In this document: positions 53,101 to 64,000 of the stretch, piece after piece | Position numbering within the stretch: the first letter of the stretch is position 1 | Layout of the letters: the number at the start of each line of letters is the position of its first letter | NCBI GenBank assembly: GCA_947650285.1 | Contig: CANTFL010001482.1 | Location: 248,001-312,000, forward strand | Origin: Hyaloperonospora brassicae | Taxonomy: Eukaryota > Oomycota > Peronosporomycetes > Peronosporales > Peronosporaceae | Length of the DNA: 64,000 nt | Reading direction: 5' to 3' | The notes under the pieces: generated by a model | What the model was told of the DNA's origin: nothing | Seen by the model: only the letters and a program-made list of their open reading frames with translations | The model's database searches: none | Position numbers and translations under genes: made by a program

Positions 53101-54100
53101 ACGTAAAGCTTGTATAAAGTGCAAGTTGCACTCTGGTCGACTCCAGAAATTTAACCTACACTAGGGCATACATGGAATGTTCTACAGGGTTGTATGTGCT
53201 GTATTAGGCAGCACAATGATATAAGCTTGGGTAGTTTTCACTCGTATTTTGATAAGACACTGACGAGACCCCTGGAGGGGCCAAAACCGTCTGGCGCGCG
53301 TTTTAATAAAGGCCATTCATTTACCTAATGTTCTCTTTATAACAAATTTGACCCGCGTGGAATTAATAACAATATGATTTTATATGATGTGGCATCCCAT
53401 ACAGTACTTATCGCCAAAAGTGACAGAAATCAAGATAGGTTCTTTGCACAAGCTAAAGGACTCGCACAATTTGTGAGGTCAGACTACTCGTTTACTCGAA
53501 GCGCCGTTTCGTTTAGCTAAGGCGTTGTGTCAACAGCTACTGCAATTACGTCATGTGCTTACATGCAAACATGTTTTGTATCGGCTTGTTTATGCACATT
53601 CATTTCACGTGCCCTACAAAATGAATTAAGTCAAAGAGATAGTCAATGTTGCCAAAGTATATTTATGAAACAACGCTTGGACCGAATATGTTGTCAACTA
53701 CACGTTTTGTATACAATATGGCAAGATCTTAAACAATTCACTAATTCAGTAGGGTTTAGTATACGCTTGTTGCATTATACTGAGCTGCTAAAGATGCACG
53801 ATAGTAATACGAATTGTATTTGATCGCCAATAAATATCTTCTTCGCTTTACAATGGTTGAAATTGTAGTACTTCGCGTTATAACACGTAGAAAATCAAGA
53901 GTCATTAAAATTGTCAAAATCAACGGTCGGTGACCCATACTATCGTACAAAATGGAATGCATCAGATATAGACAACGCACGTATAAACAAGTATTATAGG
54001 CAAGCGATTATATAGTTCGCTACCGACAAAAATGTAGATGAAATATCGACTCACAGCAGAGCGTTATTTTTAAAAAATTAGGCTATGGTAGCAGACATAA
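47133..54100. other. AT-rich repeat graveyard, no gene
   Basis: About 7 kb of AT-rich sequence with only short open frames of no recognisable content. A stretch around 52480-53010 has protein-like fragments (D-H-F-M-G-L-F-K-K-R, L-L-N-E-L-P-N-S-V-F) that might be the Gag end of the copia relic just downstream, but this is weak. A short C run lies at 51733-51743. Confidence 0.55.
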
Positions 54101-54720
54101 ATGACCGCCCCCTTAGTGCCCGCGATCAACAAAGATACGGAGCAGTAAATAGACGAAGGTGTGCATTCAAATTACCTAACGCAATTCCATGAATCTTTGA
54201 CCAAATACCAATGACACGCTTGAGCATGTAGAGCGCAAAAAGGGGCTGTAATCAGCCAAAGTGATCATCAAAGAAAGTTATGTGCCACTTTCACGCAAGC
54301 AAACCATGAGAAAAGCAAATACAAAAGTCAAGGTATACGGTGTCAGATCACCGGAAGATCGAATAATCGGTGCCGTTTACTCGGATCTTGAGTAGATATA
54401 TTAAGACCTAATATTGAAAGTATCAAGCATCTCGTCAATATTATGTACCACAAGATTCATTACTGTCGCATATTCTCGTTTTATCAAGTAAAAGGACACG
54501 TGAAAATTTAGGACTTCTTTCCGCTCCCTATGAATTGGTTTAAGAGTGGGTATATGTACTCTGATCAGACGGTGGTGAAAAGTATCCGAATGCGGTCCTA
54601 CAATGCACGATATTGGGTGTAACTAAAAAAGTTCAGTGGGATGCAAAGTCAACTATCGAATAGCAATGTGGATTCAAGCACCAGTTAGGATCGAATATAA
54701 AGTATTTGATGACATTTAAA
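54101..54720 (+). pseudogene. Possible decayed copia integrase
   Basis: Across several frames there are fragments in the order seen in Ty1/copia integrases. A stretch like A-V-Y-S-D-L-E at about 54370 stands for the first catalytic Asp strand, followed by C-R-I-F-S-F-Y-Q-V-K-G-H-V at about 54465 and T-V-V-K-S-I-R at about 54570. Every frame has stops. It could equally be chance resemblance. Confidence 0.25.
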
Positions 54721-56548
54721 CTCGATTTTCTAGGTATTGTATGTGACACATTTAACTCATTATTACAAGATCGGATATTAAGAACTAGATTTTGATTGAG
54801 GTGCTGACGCGCACAGCTGTCGAACTTAGATACATCGTAGATTTATACACGCTCATTAAGCATAAAATATCATGATAGTCAGGCACAGTGTTGCGACCAA
54901 AGACGATTGAGCCTGTAAGCGCAACGTCGTCATTTTAACCTAAACACCTCATAGATGCTCGAATGTTTCCGGTCTTCACAGATCTGGAACATTAATATCA
55001 TTGCTTAGCAATACAATCATCATGAAACTCTATGACAGGCGCATGTCACTCATGAAGACGTTTCGTATGGTAATATAAATAAATAAATTTTGAGCAAGCT
55101 TAAGAAGTGAACGCGTGAGCCTTATTTTACACCCGTACCACCTAAAAACTCGAATTAAGTAATACTGTCTGTGACTATCGATGTGTCTGCCGTAGGCCTA
55201 GTATCATGACCCAAATATACAAGCTAATGTGCGCTCAGCATATTGTCGTAAGGTTGGAGTAAGGAAGTGCTCAAAGAAACTAACGCGCTTAATTACAAGA
55301 TTTGTATGACGTTTTTAGACGAACAGACGATACGACGATGCTGCACAGTAAGTAGGTGCTCGATACCCAAATAGACTCAATGGTTCATTGAGACAATCAT
55401 GACACATATATTTCTATACGAGACAGAAAAGATTTCGGTGTTAACATTACACTAGGTCCGTGTGGTATAGACCTCTGGTGTAACTGTGTTGTTACACTTT
55501 TAATGCACTCATAAAATTTATCAGCAGAGGTAAGTCGTCGAGTTTTGCTGTTGCGTTTAGATATGTCGATATGCCTTCACGGGTCTTCCCTTCGGGTCTA
55601 GTTGTAGTTTTGCCTAGCTAATTCCGCGCAAATAAACTTCTAAAAGTCTACCTGGTATCAGCATCTTCTAGGCTTTTCTCCTTCTGTGACTTCGCACCAA
55701 AGGATGGGAGCCGACGCTTAGCGGAAATTTACAGGTCACCGAGTTCATTGTTCACTTGACAATGAGAAGTATATACCCACAGCTAAGGCCCATAGGCTTG
55801 TCACTAGAAAATTGTCGAATATTATTTTTGATCGGGTTGACCGGCTTGTTTCTCGACAATTCTTATCGTGCGTTGATATATAGTGTTTGCTCTGTGATGA
55901 CTTACCTATTAGCGCTACCAATTGACATAAATATAACCTATGCCCCTCGAGGTTCGAAAACAGGCATAACATATCCCACGCACGGACTCACCATAAATTT
56001 GTTCGCGTGTCTTGGAGTCATTAAGTTCTGCTCTGGACTAAGATCCTCTTATTCATTTTTTAGTTAGGGCTTCGTGGGTGGGATCGATCTACTCCAGTAA
56101 CCCCACGTAACATCTAGTCAATGGCTGAAGCTATTCGCACTCTATACACCTCTAGTATCCGCTCGTCGACGTTTGTCTCATCGAGTTTCGACTCGTCGAG
56201 CTATAACTTGTCGAGTTACGTCGAGTGCAGACGGGCTGGCTCATTACACTGCGAGTTTTCTTAACAATCTATACGCCGCCGCAATGGACATGCCATCACA
56301 ATGAAAATTGTTGCTCTAAGACAGAGTTGTCATGAGGTAAACATTTATATCATCGTAAGGTCTCAATTGACCACGCGCAGAATAATAAGAAGGATATTTG
56401 CAGATGATGCTGCACGTACCAGAAAAGTATGGTGATTCGGGATGAACAAAGCAAGTATATTGTAAGGGCATTACATTTTGAGTAAAAATTACTTGCCTCA
56501 ATAGTTGGTCTGGACTAAAGTAGGCGAAGAAAAGTATGATGACCTATG
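54721..56548. other. AT-rich stretch with short TCGAG repeats
   Basis: No recognisable gene. At 56159-56228 a run of about five imperfect 14-17 bp units built on CTCGTCGAG occurs. An open frame at 55756-56067 (103 codons) has no motif. Confidence 0.5.
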
Positions 56549-57636
56549 TGTGGTAAAATAATCACGCAATTATAAGATACATGAGCTAATTGCGCTCAAA
56601 AAATTTCGAGCTGGCAAACTAGTGGTAGAAACGGCCATACATGTCTCATAACGTCAGTTACGCTGGTACTATATGTCGGTGGATGTCGACTTTCGTTTTC
56701 AGAATGAGGTATGATGAAGGATTTGACCGAGAAGTAATTTAGGCTGTACCAGATCTCTATCCGAGAAGCGATTGCGGTCAAGAAGAGGGTCGCGGTCGAG
56801 TTGAAAAAATATATCGCGGTCGGGGTAGAGATTGCAATCAGGATTGCGATCATGATGAGGAAAGGACCGTAGTCAAGGACGCGGTTGACCAGTTTGGTGT
56901 GTTTCACACTGTGAAATGGCGGCTGAGGACTCGATCACGATCAAGGAATCGACCGCGAACTGGGACGCAATAGATTAGTTATGTGTTTTATACCATTTGA
57001 TTCGATATCCGCGATCAGAAGAGCACATGAATTGAGCCATATCGTGCAAAGGGACGACTTGCAGAAATAGACGACACATGGTAGCAGCTCCAAATTAGTT
57101 TACAACCATAGTGACTGTTTATGGTTGATAAGTTATACGTATAACGTATTACAATTCATTTCTTTAATTACACGTGTCGACTTCTGTTCTAGGTTGATTC
57201 GCTGACGAACCGACGACAGGAACGTCGCATATTTCTATCAAAAACATTATATAGGTTGTTTGTTCAGGGATTAAAGATACCCAAATAAAAACCCCAAATG
57301 CGATCGGACGAATCAACACCGTAGAGAAAAAGAAACGGCTGGTCAGAAGGTCAAGCGGAACTACTATTTACGTAGTGGACAATGCAATATTACAGAGGTC
57401 GAGGTGACTCATATCGAGTACCCTACAAGTATAATAGTGATCGTGTGAAGACTTACAAATGTTCAATTTTAACTCCATCACAAACACGTTCAAGATTTCC
57501 ATCCACACGAGACCACCTGTGAAAATACATTCCGACCTACCACGAATTTAAATGCAGTACCCCCATCGATTTTCGATCGTATGGCGACAACAAAGAGTCG
57601 GGTTCACAAGATTATTGTGGTCCTCACTCCAACACA
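56549..57636 (+). mobile_element. Decayed element 2-type LTR
   Basis: 1088 bp, starting TGTGGTAAAA and ending CACTCCAACACA, close to element 2's LTR length. Landmarks of the family in order: a repeated GCGGTC/GATTGCGATC block at 56765-56850, GCGATCGGACGAATCAACA at 57301, GGCTGGTCAGAAGG, ACACGAGACCACCTG, and a C-run before the end. No matching target duplication (TATG before, GCTG after). Confidence 0.7.
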
Positions 57637-60600
57637 GCTGTCGCAGACTTGCAGACAAAGCATAGTCAAATGATTTCAAATTTGCACCGATTCTTTGTAT
57701 CTGTATACAAACGCGATAGCAATGATATGGATGTAGCTGACGTCTACGTTGGCAATCACTAAGCACAGAGACAAATGTGCAGAATTTATGTGATCTTTTA
57801 CAGCGATGAAACCATGTTAGATATAGAACCGGGACTTGTGTCGAAATTTCTAGATTTTAGGTAGCAGTGCTCGATGTGTGCTGCTATGCTTCATATCCGT
57901 ATAAGGTGATATAGGTGTTGTTCCGAATACACGAATCGGCGTCGGCAAATTTCACGCGTACACCGACCGCAGCGAAAGACTAAAACGTATTCATACCGGA
58001 AATCGTCCTGGTTCCGAAGTCCTCATAGCCGGGAATTCAGTTATCTGTTCGCTTCAGGCTCTCGCTAGACAGTTGTTGTGGCTCGAGCAATGTACTCGTT
58101 CATACTATATATTTGCGGTGTAAAAAGAATTGCGTCAAACTCATGAGTCGCGGGATCATACGGGAATCTGGAATATATTATTGCAAAAAATTGGAGTAAG
58201 ATCATATAGATCGAAAGACGCAACGGCAATGGAAGTGAAGATACTGATACGATTCAGTCATATATCGACGCAGACGTCACTGCGCACACCAGCGTTATAG
58301 ATTCAATCGATGGAGCAATATAATGTTCAAAAAAAATTTTTGAGATAAGAGGCAAAATAATAGGAGGTGTCATGCTTCAAAAAGTAAAAAAAATTGTAAA
58401 AGTGCCATAAAATACATGCGGGCTATGAAACATACGATAAATGGAAGTGATACTAGCATCGTTCTATGCCCATGAAGACTAGTCTAATGAATAAAACGGC
58501 TACTCACCATTAGTTTTGATGAGGAGGTCCCTGATTAAAAAACATGTCGATGTACGACTAAAGTTCGTCGTGAACTTTAATATTCGCGGTATTCTAGACC
58601 CGTGATACCTCATATTGACCTAATTTTTGTGGAAATGTTGGCCAAGGTGGTTGTCAATATAAACTTAAAGGAGCTGCTATAGATGCTAACTAGAAGAAGT
58701 CTATATCTGAACGATCCACTCCGTTCTAAACAAAACAATGAAGTAACGAGCTCACTCAGCAAAATAGGCTTCTTTTATTATTTTAACGAGCTTCCCTTGT
58801 GCGTATCACAGATAAAGTGCACTAATTGCAGTTTCATAATGCAATGATCGTTGGGTATTGACACTTAGATAAATCCTACATATTCACAAAACGTGAGGTT
58901 TCCCCTATACAATAGTGAAACACGAACGGTATCTTATTGTCTGAACGGCACTAGTTTTGTATGATATACCCTCCATGGTACTCTACATTATACGCTAATC
59001 TGCGCTATGTATAATGTACCACAGTACACCACCATTATACATAATATCGAATAGTTGCGGTAGCTAGTGGGTTTTACAGGTTGGTATGACTATGATGCGA
59101 TCTCGACAAGGAGTGATGAGGATGGAAATGTCGAAATAAAAGTACGCTAAAATAATCTACATGCACTTGCTAAAACTATTGAGCATTCTGGATTTACAGG
59201 GTAGAACGGTGAGTAGATGATCGTGATCATTAAGCGTTGATGTAGCATGAACATGAATGGTGGCAAGTAAGACATCGGTACGCAGGCTAGACCAGACAAA
59301 TACGGACAAAGGTGCAGGTCTGTGCATGTTAATGAAGCATACAGAACAAGCAATTACTACCGCTTGCACTACGCAACTGGTAACAATCGCCTTAGGAGGT
59401 AGTATAATTCAATTCGACATAAAATTTCAACGTTGTTTGGTTTCAACAAACGACGACAAGATTTGCTTTGACGATAAAAAGGTCAATTTCGCGTAAACGG
59501 AGCTAACACAATTTGACATACACACGCCATCAAGACTATAATGCGCATCACTTATAACCCGTAAGTTTTTACGACGATCAATATTACAAGATCAAATAGA
59601 TGGTTTTTTCGGCGTTATCACAATCGAAAACGCCATTTTTCAGGGCTTTCGTCACCTTGTACACAAAAAACACTACTTTCAAATGTTTTTAACACCAACC
59701 GATGTATTACTACAGTAATTAATAATCAACAACATGCCGCACCCCAATGAAAGGATACAGCATTTTCAATTTATGAGGGCTGTTTCAGTATCCGCACTCA
59801 TGTAACATGAATGTAATTTAAAGTTAAAACGGAATATTGGAAGAGACTATCACTGCGGCCGGCCATCACATGATTACCCTAGGTTCCAATGGGAACTGAC
59901 CTTCATCGAAAAGTTCTTGGGAGCATAAAATACCATTTTTGTATAATATTATGTCTGCACGTTTAAAATCCTTGAGTACATGTTCCCAAACCTCATGCAT
60001 CCGTCTCTCTACCTACCATTAGCCGCCATAATTGAAAGTGCCTTCAGTAAATAAACGTTTGTCGCAAGGTTTATTTACCAGGAAGGCCGCCGTATACCGT
60101 AGAGAAGAATAGGTCGCACCGTAAGGTCTCACCACAGTTGAAATGGTTGTTTAGAATCTGCGATCCTAAGCCAAATTGTCCAGGAAATCACTTAATTAAA
60201 GTTAGCAACATCTCTTTGCGTCAGATGGCCGATAAACCAACCCGATAGAGAAGTCGATACGTGTATTTAGAAGCAAATAAAACTATTTATATGTTAACCA
60301 ATCATAACCAAAAACTAACACATCGCTAGGCCTATCTGTATCACGACTTTCAAAATCACGCGCCCCTCTCTCCACGAGGTCGCCCCATTGTACTTATGTG
60401 TCTTAAACTAAGTACGCATTCTGTGAAAACATGGCGTGACCCACGCCCAAATTGTATACAACGGATCGAGATCGAGAGATCGTAGTGAGACCGCAAGATC
60501 GGGTGGGGATAGCGAGATCGGATTAAAATCGAGACCCACCCATCCCAGCCACTATTTTTTAATAAGAATCCTGTTAGAATCTGACTTAAGCCTCCAATTT

Positions 60601-60778
60601 GTGGGAACCCACGTCCCAGCCCGACGGTCATAATAGCGTGATTTCTCGATCACAATTTCAAGAGATGTGAACACCCGTGTTAATGTATATGGGATTTTAC
60701 GGTGCGACCAATTCTGCCAATGATGTGCTTTGCAACGAGTAAGGGAACACGCGATGGATTTTGATGGATTGAGAAAAC
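57637..60778. other. AT-rich stretch, nothing recognised
   Basis: No gene recognised. Local features are a 10-bp inverted repeat at 60047-60056/60069-60078 and a GATCG-rich patch at 60464-60535 that resembles the LTR arrays of element 2-type elements. Confidence 0.5.
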
Positions 60779-60896
60779 TGCCTGTGTCGATTTATAGTCT
60801 ATAGAGAGCATCGACAGGCAAAAAGCGATGTTTTAAATGGATATAGATAATTGCCTGCGTCGTTTTATAGTAGATAGAGAACATCGACAGGCAAAC
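60779..60896 (+). repeat. Tandem pair of hairpins
   Basis: Two successive copies, about 48 bp each and about 71 bp apart, each begin with TGCCTG and end with CATCGACAGGCA around a loop containing TATAGTxxATAGAGA. Each can fold into a stem of about 11 bp with a small bulge. Confidence 0.75.
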
Positions 60897-62769
60897 CAAC
60901 GTAGTTTAGGATGACGAGAGCCATTTTTGCACTTTTAAGACTGCAAAATCGTATTTTTACGCTCATTCATCTACATATTCTATTGAGCTGCATGTAAAAT
61001 ATATCGAAAAAGGCATAAAAAAGTCTACACGTGGATTTTACTTAGGGCGGCCAAATTTGGATCGTCTCGAGCGGTTATTGACAAATTCTACGACCTTTAT
61101 GGTCCTTTGACTATGCGAGCAAAACAAAATCAAATCCCGAGACTTTAGAAGCGAAACTTTTAGCATACGCTTATCACATACGGTCCTAGATTTGTGTTAT
61201 AATAAGATATGAAGAGCATAAGCTGATTGACCGATGTTTAAAAATATTACAGGTTATAAATGAGGCACATCGTGCTTTCTAAATTCTGGCTCTTCGAGCA
61301 ACAACGGACAGAAATGTATAACTCCTTCGAGCCAGTAATATTTCCCGCTTACATGGACGAGAATCTCCCCTCAGTGAGACGGATGTTAAAGGGGGAAACC
61401 ATGCATCCCTGAAGGCGCTGCGAGAAGCAATTTATCGATATCCCAGATTACGACGAGGGCCCATATGGATCGGAATTTCTTTGCCTACGCTAGTTCCTGC
61501 ACTTCACGAAGTGCCTACACTATTTTATGCTCTTTTTTACAAAGCGCCTCTGCCCGAGTTGACTCGTTTGCTGCGCATGAAACCCACTCCCACGAATTGA
61601 ACTCTACTAAGAAGGCAATGACTTTGAAGAGATTCAGCATCGGTCATTTTTATAGATTTAGCTTTAGATCACTATGTTCGTTGTCTCGTGGTGCTCTAGG
61701 GCAAGTCTGCACTAGATTGTGCACTGGAATCGGCACGATAAGTAGAGCAAGTCGACCGTCAAAGAAGCGAACAGGGGTTATGTTAAATTGTCACGCTAGG
61801 ACTTTTTAAGTAGAGCAGATATACTTGCCAATAGCACTATTTACCCTAGCGCAGATATAAGCGTGACGATCAGACCAAAAAAGAGCTCGCATAAAGCTTT
61901 AATTTCGTCTTTTTTGAACACAAATTATCACGTAATCTTTCGGGAATGTTTCCCGCTACGCCTCGCGTTTCGAGTCATTCAAATGGGAAACGTGGTAGGA
62001 GAAAGTTCGTATCATGATAGATGACCGAGGTGGTTTCCACATTGCAGACGTAATATGTAGCGATGAGTAGCTATGAAAGGCAGTCAGTATCTTTCTATCG
62101 CTGCAAATTGCGAGATAATGCAGATTAATCGTCGTCCAGTCGTGCGTTGCGTTGCCGCTAGCACGTGCCGCTCAGGCAAATCCTTTCATGTACGCTAACT
62201 TCATCCCTCCTGATCCGGGGGCCTTTGCGCCTAGGCAAAGGGGTCAGCTTCCTGACGACTGAAAGAGTTTTGTCTGGCACGTGTGTGCGAATGCTGTCAA
62301 CGGAATAGAGATGCGATGCTCAGCTGGTCGAGGAGACCCCACGGAATCGCGTGCAATTTTAAAGGCCATGGCATCGTCTAATTATACAGACGGTTCACAG
62401 TATCGGCGAACACTTTTTTCTCGTAACAAAATTGTGGGGATACTAGACCAATGGTCATCTCGTGACAAAGTCATAAAGCATGCACATGGACCGGTCGCCT
62501 GTAGGAAAGAGACCTGCAACGCAGAGAGAACATGATTCAGTGAATACATATACGTTGTTAGTCCAGTTGACACCCACTGCTTAAAGTTCTTTCCATGGTT
62601 TGTGAAGAGTCGTCCTTGTATCTCATAAATCTTTGCACGTATCCCAACAGTCCTTCGTGTCCTCAAAGCGGTCCATTGCATGTGCCTCTTACACTAAGAC
62701 GCACCACAAATCTTCAACACAGGATGTCATGTGACTTCCAACACTCCTCTCGTTTCACTGAATCAGCGC
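60897..62769. other. No gene recognised; may hold copia 3' end
   Basis: No intact gene. The region just left of the copia pol stop (62290-62769) is where the element's 3' LTR would be expected; its ends were not found. A short inverted repeat CCTTTGC/GCAAAGG is at 62222-62241. Confidence 0.4.
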
Positions 62770-63990
62770 TTAACCGATCGCGTCGCACAATTCTTGAAGT
62801 AGAGGTGCTGGAAGCGGCTTCGACAGTAAATTAGCAACCATAGTTTTCGTGTCTGCAAACTCCTTCTTCATCTTGCCTGATGCAACGTAGTCGCGCACAT
62901 TTTTTAGCTTAGTGTCAACATGTTAACCGCTCGCAGACGCTGCCTCGTTGCTAATTTGTTAGATTGCTGCTTAGATTACGATGCGCAGAACAAGAGGTGC
63001 CTTGACTTGCATGCCAATTTCAAGCATTAGTTTCTTGACCCCTAACATCTTTACGCCACCAGCAGCAGCAGACACAAACTCGGCTTCTGCAGTCGATAAA
63101 ATACTACTGTCTGTTTGCGGCAGCATCCAGCAAATCTATCAAAAACTGAATACCAGCGCTTATAGACTTTCGATCGTCCACATATTCCACAAAGTCTGCG
63201 TCAGTATATGACACAAGTTGAACAAGGAATTTTGGACCGTCGTCGTGCTTCATATGCAATAATGTCGTGCGCGTACCACTAACTTTCCGGGCAACGCGCT
63301 TCGCAAGCTTCCAATCACCAAGAGTCGGTGCGTGGCAACGACGAGTAAATTTGAGGACTGCAAACGCAATGTCCGGACGCGTGCAGCGCGTAGGCCATAT
63401 TAGACTACCAGCCAGTGATGGAAACTCTTTTATGGTCGCTTGTTTCGGGAGCGTGGTTCATTTCGATAGCAGCAACGTCTGGTCCTTCGAGTTTTAAGGT
63501 TCTGTGATACCAATAGGAGCACGAGCACCATTCAAATTCGATAGACCGTGCTTGTCGAGCATCTCAACAATTGATTGCTTTTGATTAATCTTGCCGCTCC
63601 CATCATCGCAATGGACGCAATGCATGCCCAGGAACTTGGAAATTGCGTTAAGGTATTTCAGCTCAAATACGTGCATATCCATAACAAATCGATTTACCAC
63701 ATCGGTCGTTGTACCCGTGACGATAATATCGTCCACGTACACGCACGATAGCACCGTCTCATTCCCATCCACTTTGTCAAAGACGCAAGATTCAGTGATG
63801 CATTGTTCAAAGCCAATGTTGACTAGTGTGGACACGATTAACTCGTTTTAAATGTGCCCAGACTGCTTCAGTTCATAAATTCCGCGTTACACTTCCAACG
63901 CAAGCTCCTTGACGCTGTCAACACCAAATTTCTCAAGTGTTTTATCGAAAATAAGCATACCGAGCAGATTCTAAAGCAGAATATTATTGT
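62770..63990 (-). pseudogene. Ty1/copia pol relic, RT to RNase H end
   Basis: Reading right to left, the end of copia pol is visible. At about 63850-63920 comes the L-A-L-E-V ... G-I-Y-E-L-K-Q-S block. The frame 63494-63835 (113 codons) has the RT active site C-V-Y-V-D-D-I-I-V-T-G and E-L-K-Y-L. At 63260-63440 is the post-RT block (S-L-A-G-S-L-I-W-P, C-T-R-P-D-I-A-F-A-V, L-G-D-W-K-L-A-K-R). RNase H follows (Y-T-D-A-D-F, D-R-K-S-I-S). The terminal motif S-K-P-L-P-A-P-L-L-Q-E-L-C lies before the stop at 62770. Several stops and frameshifts; inactive. The element continues beyond the window. Confidence 0.85.
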
Positions 63991-64000
63991 CTTCTTTGGG

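Noticed and set aside
61465..61809. 114-codon ORF left of the copia relic
   Set aside because: Ser/Arg/Thr-rich without any recognisable pattern; not supported as a gene.
1..64000. RxLR or Crinkler effector genes, expected in an oomycete repeat-rich region
   Set aside because: No frame showed a signal peptide followed by RxLR-EER, or an LFLAK-type start, on reading.
1..64000. tRNA genes
   Set aside because: I looked for T-arm-like GGTTCRANNCC blocks with a matching acceptor stem and found none convincing; this was by eye only.

Overview
The window looks like nuclear DNA of an oomycete, of the Phytophthora or downy mildew type. It is repeat-dominated and AT-rich, has only a few short intronless host genes, and its Ty3/gypsy elements have domain orders and protein motifs that I recognise from Phytophthora retroelements. 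I see no rRNA, tRNA or CRISPR. All identifications come from reading the sequence; no database was searched.

Host genes lie at about 8.0-23.2 kb. They are an intact RFT1 gene (18734-20449, +), two near-identical G-patch protein genes in opposite orientation on either side of it (17408-18193, + and 22266-23000, -), and a broken gene for a GT60-like (Skp1-type) GlcNAc-transferase (minus strand). The last gene is cut in two by a complete gypsy element: its 5' part is at 16402-16835 and its 3' part at 7989-8408.

Element 1 (8409-16396, minus strand) has 391/393-bp LTRs, an AAGCA target duplication, a gag-pol with several breaks, a C-terminal chromodomain, and an intact 535-codon ORF on the opposite strand between pol and the 3' LTR. 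The whole element is packed with short perfect inverted repeats, about one every 30-50 bp where I checked. I consider this the most unusual signal in the window.

Element 2 (27101-39668, plus strand) has two 1053-bp LTRs and a GGTG target duplication. It carries broken gag, protease, RT-RNase H, a second RNase H, integrase and a chromodomain-like end. It also has a long antisense gene between pol and the 3' LTR. It is extremely rich in GATC. Related solo or remnant LTRs lie at 6336-7739 (TTAA duplication), 42960-44748 (GTCG duplication), about 46270-47132 and 56549-57636. A third, decayed element of this kind (about 39739-45245) keeps only one LTR-like end and the antisense-type gene.

Two diverged copies of a 3.5-kb repeat that includes a pogo/Tigger-like transposase lie in inverted orientation at 519-4070 and 23500-27100. 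From 45.3 to 62.7 kb the sequence is an AT-rich desert of decayed repeats. The right end is a Ty1/copia pol relic (62770-63990, minus strand).
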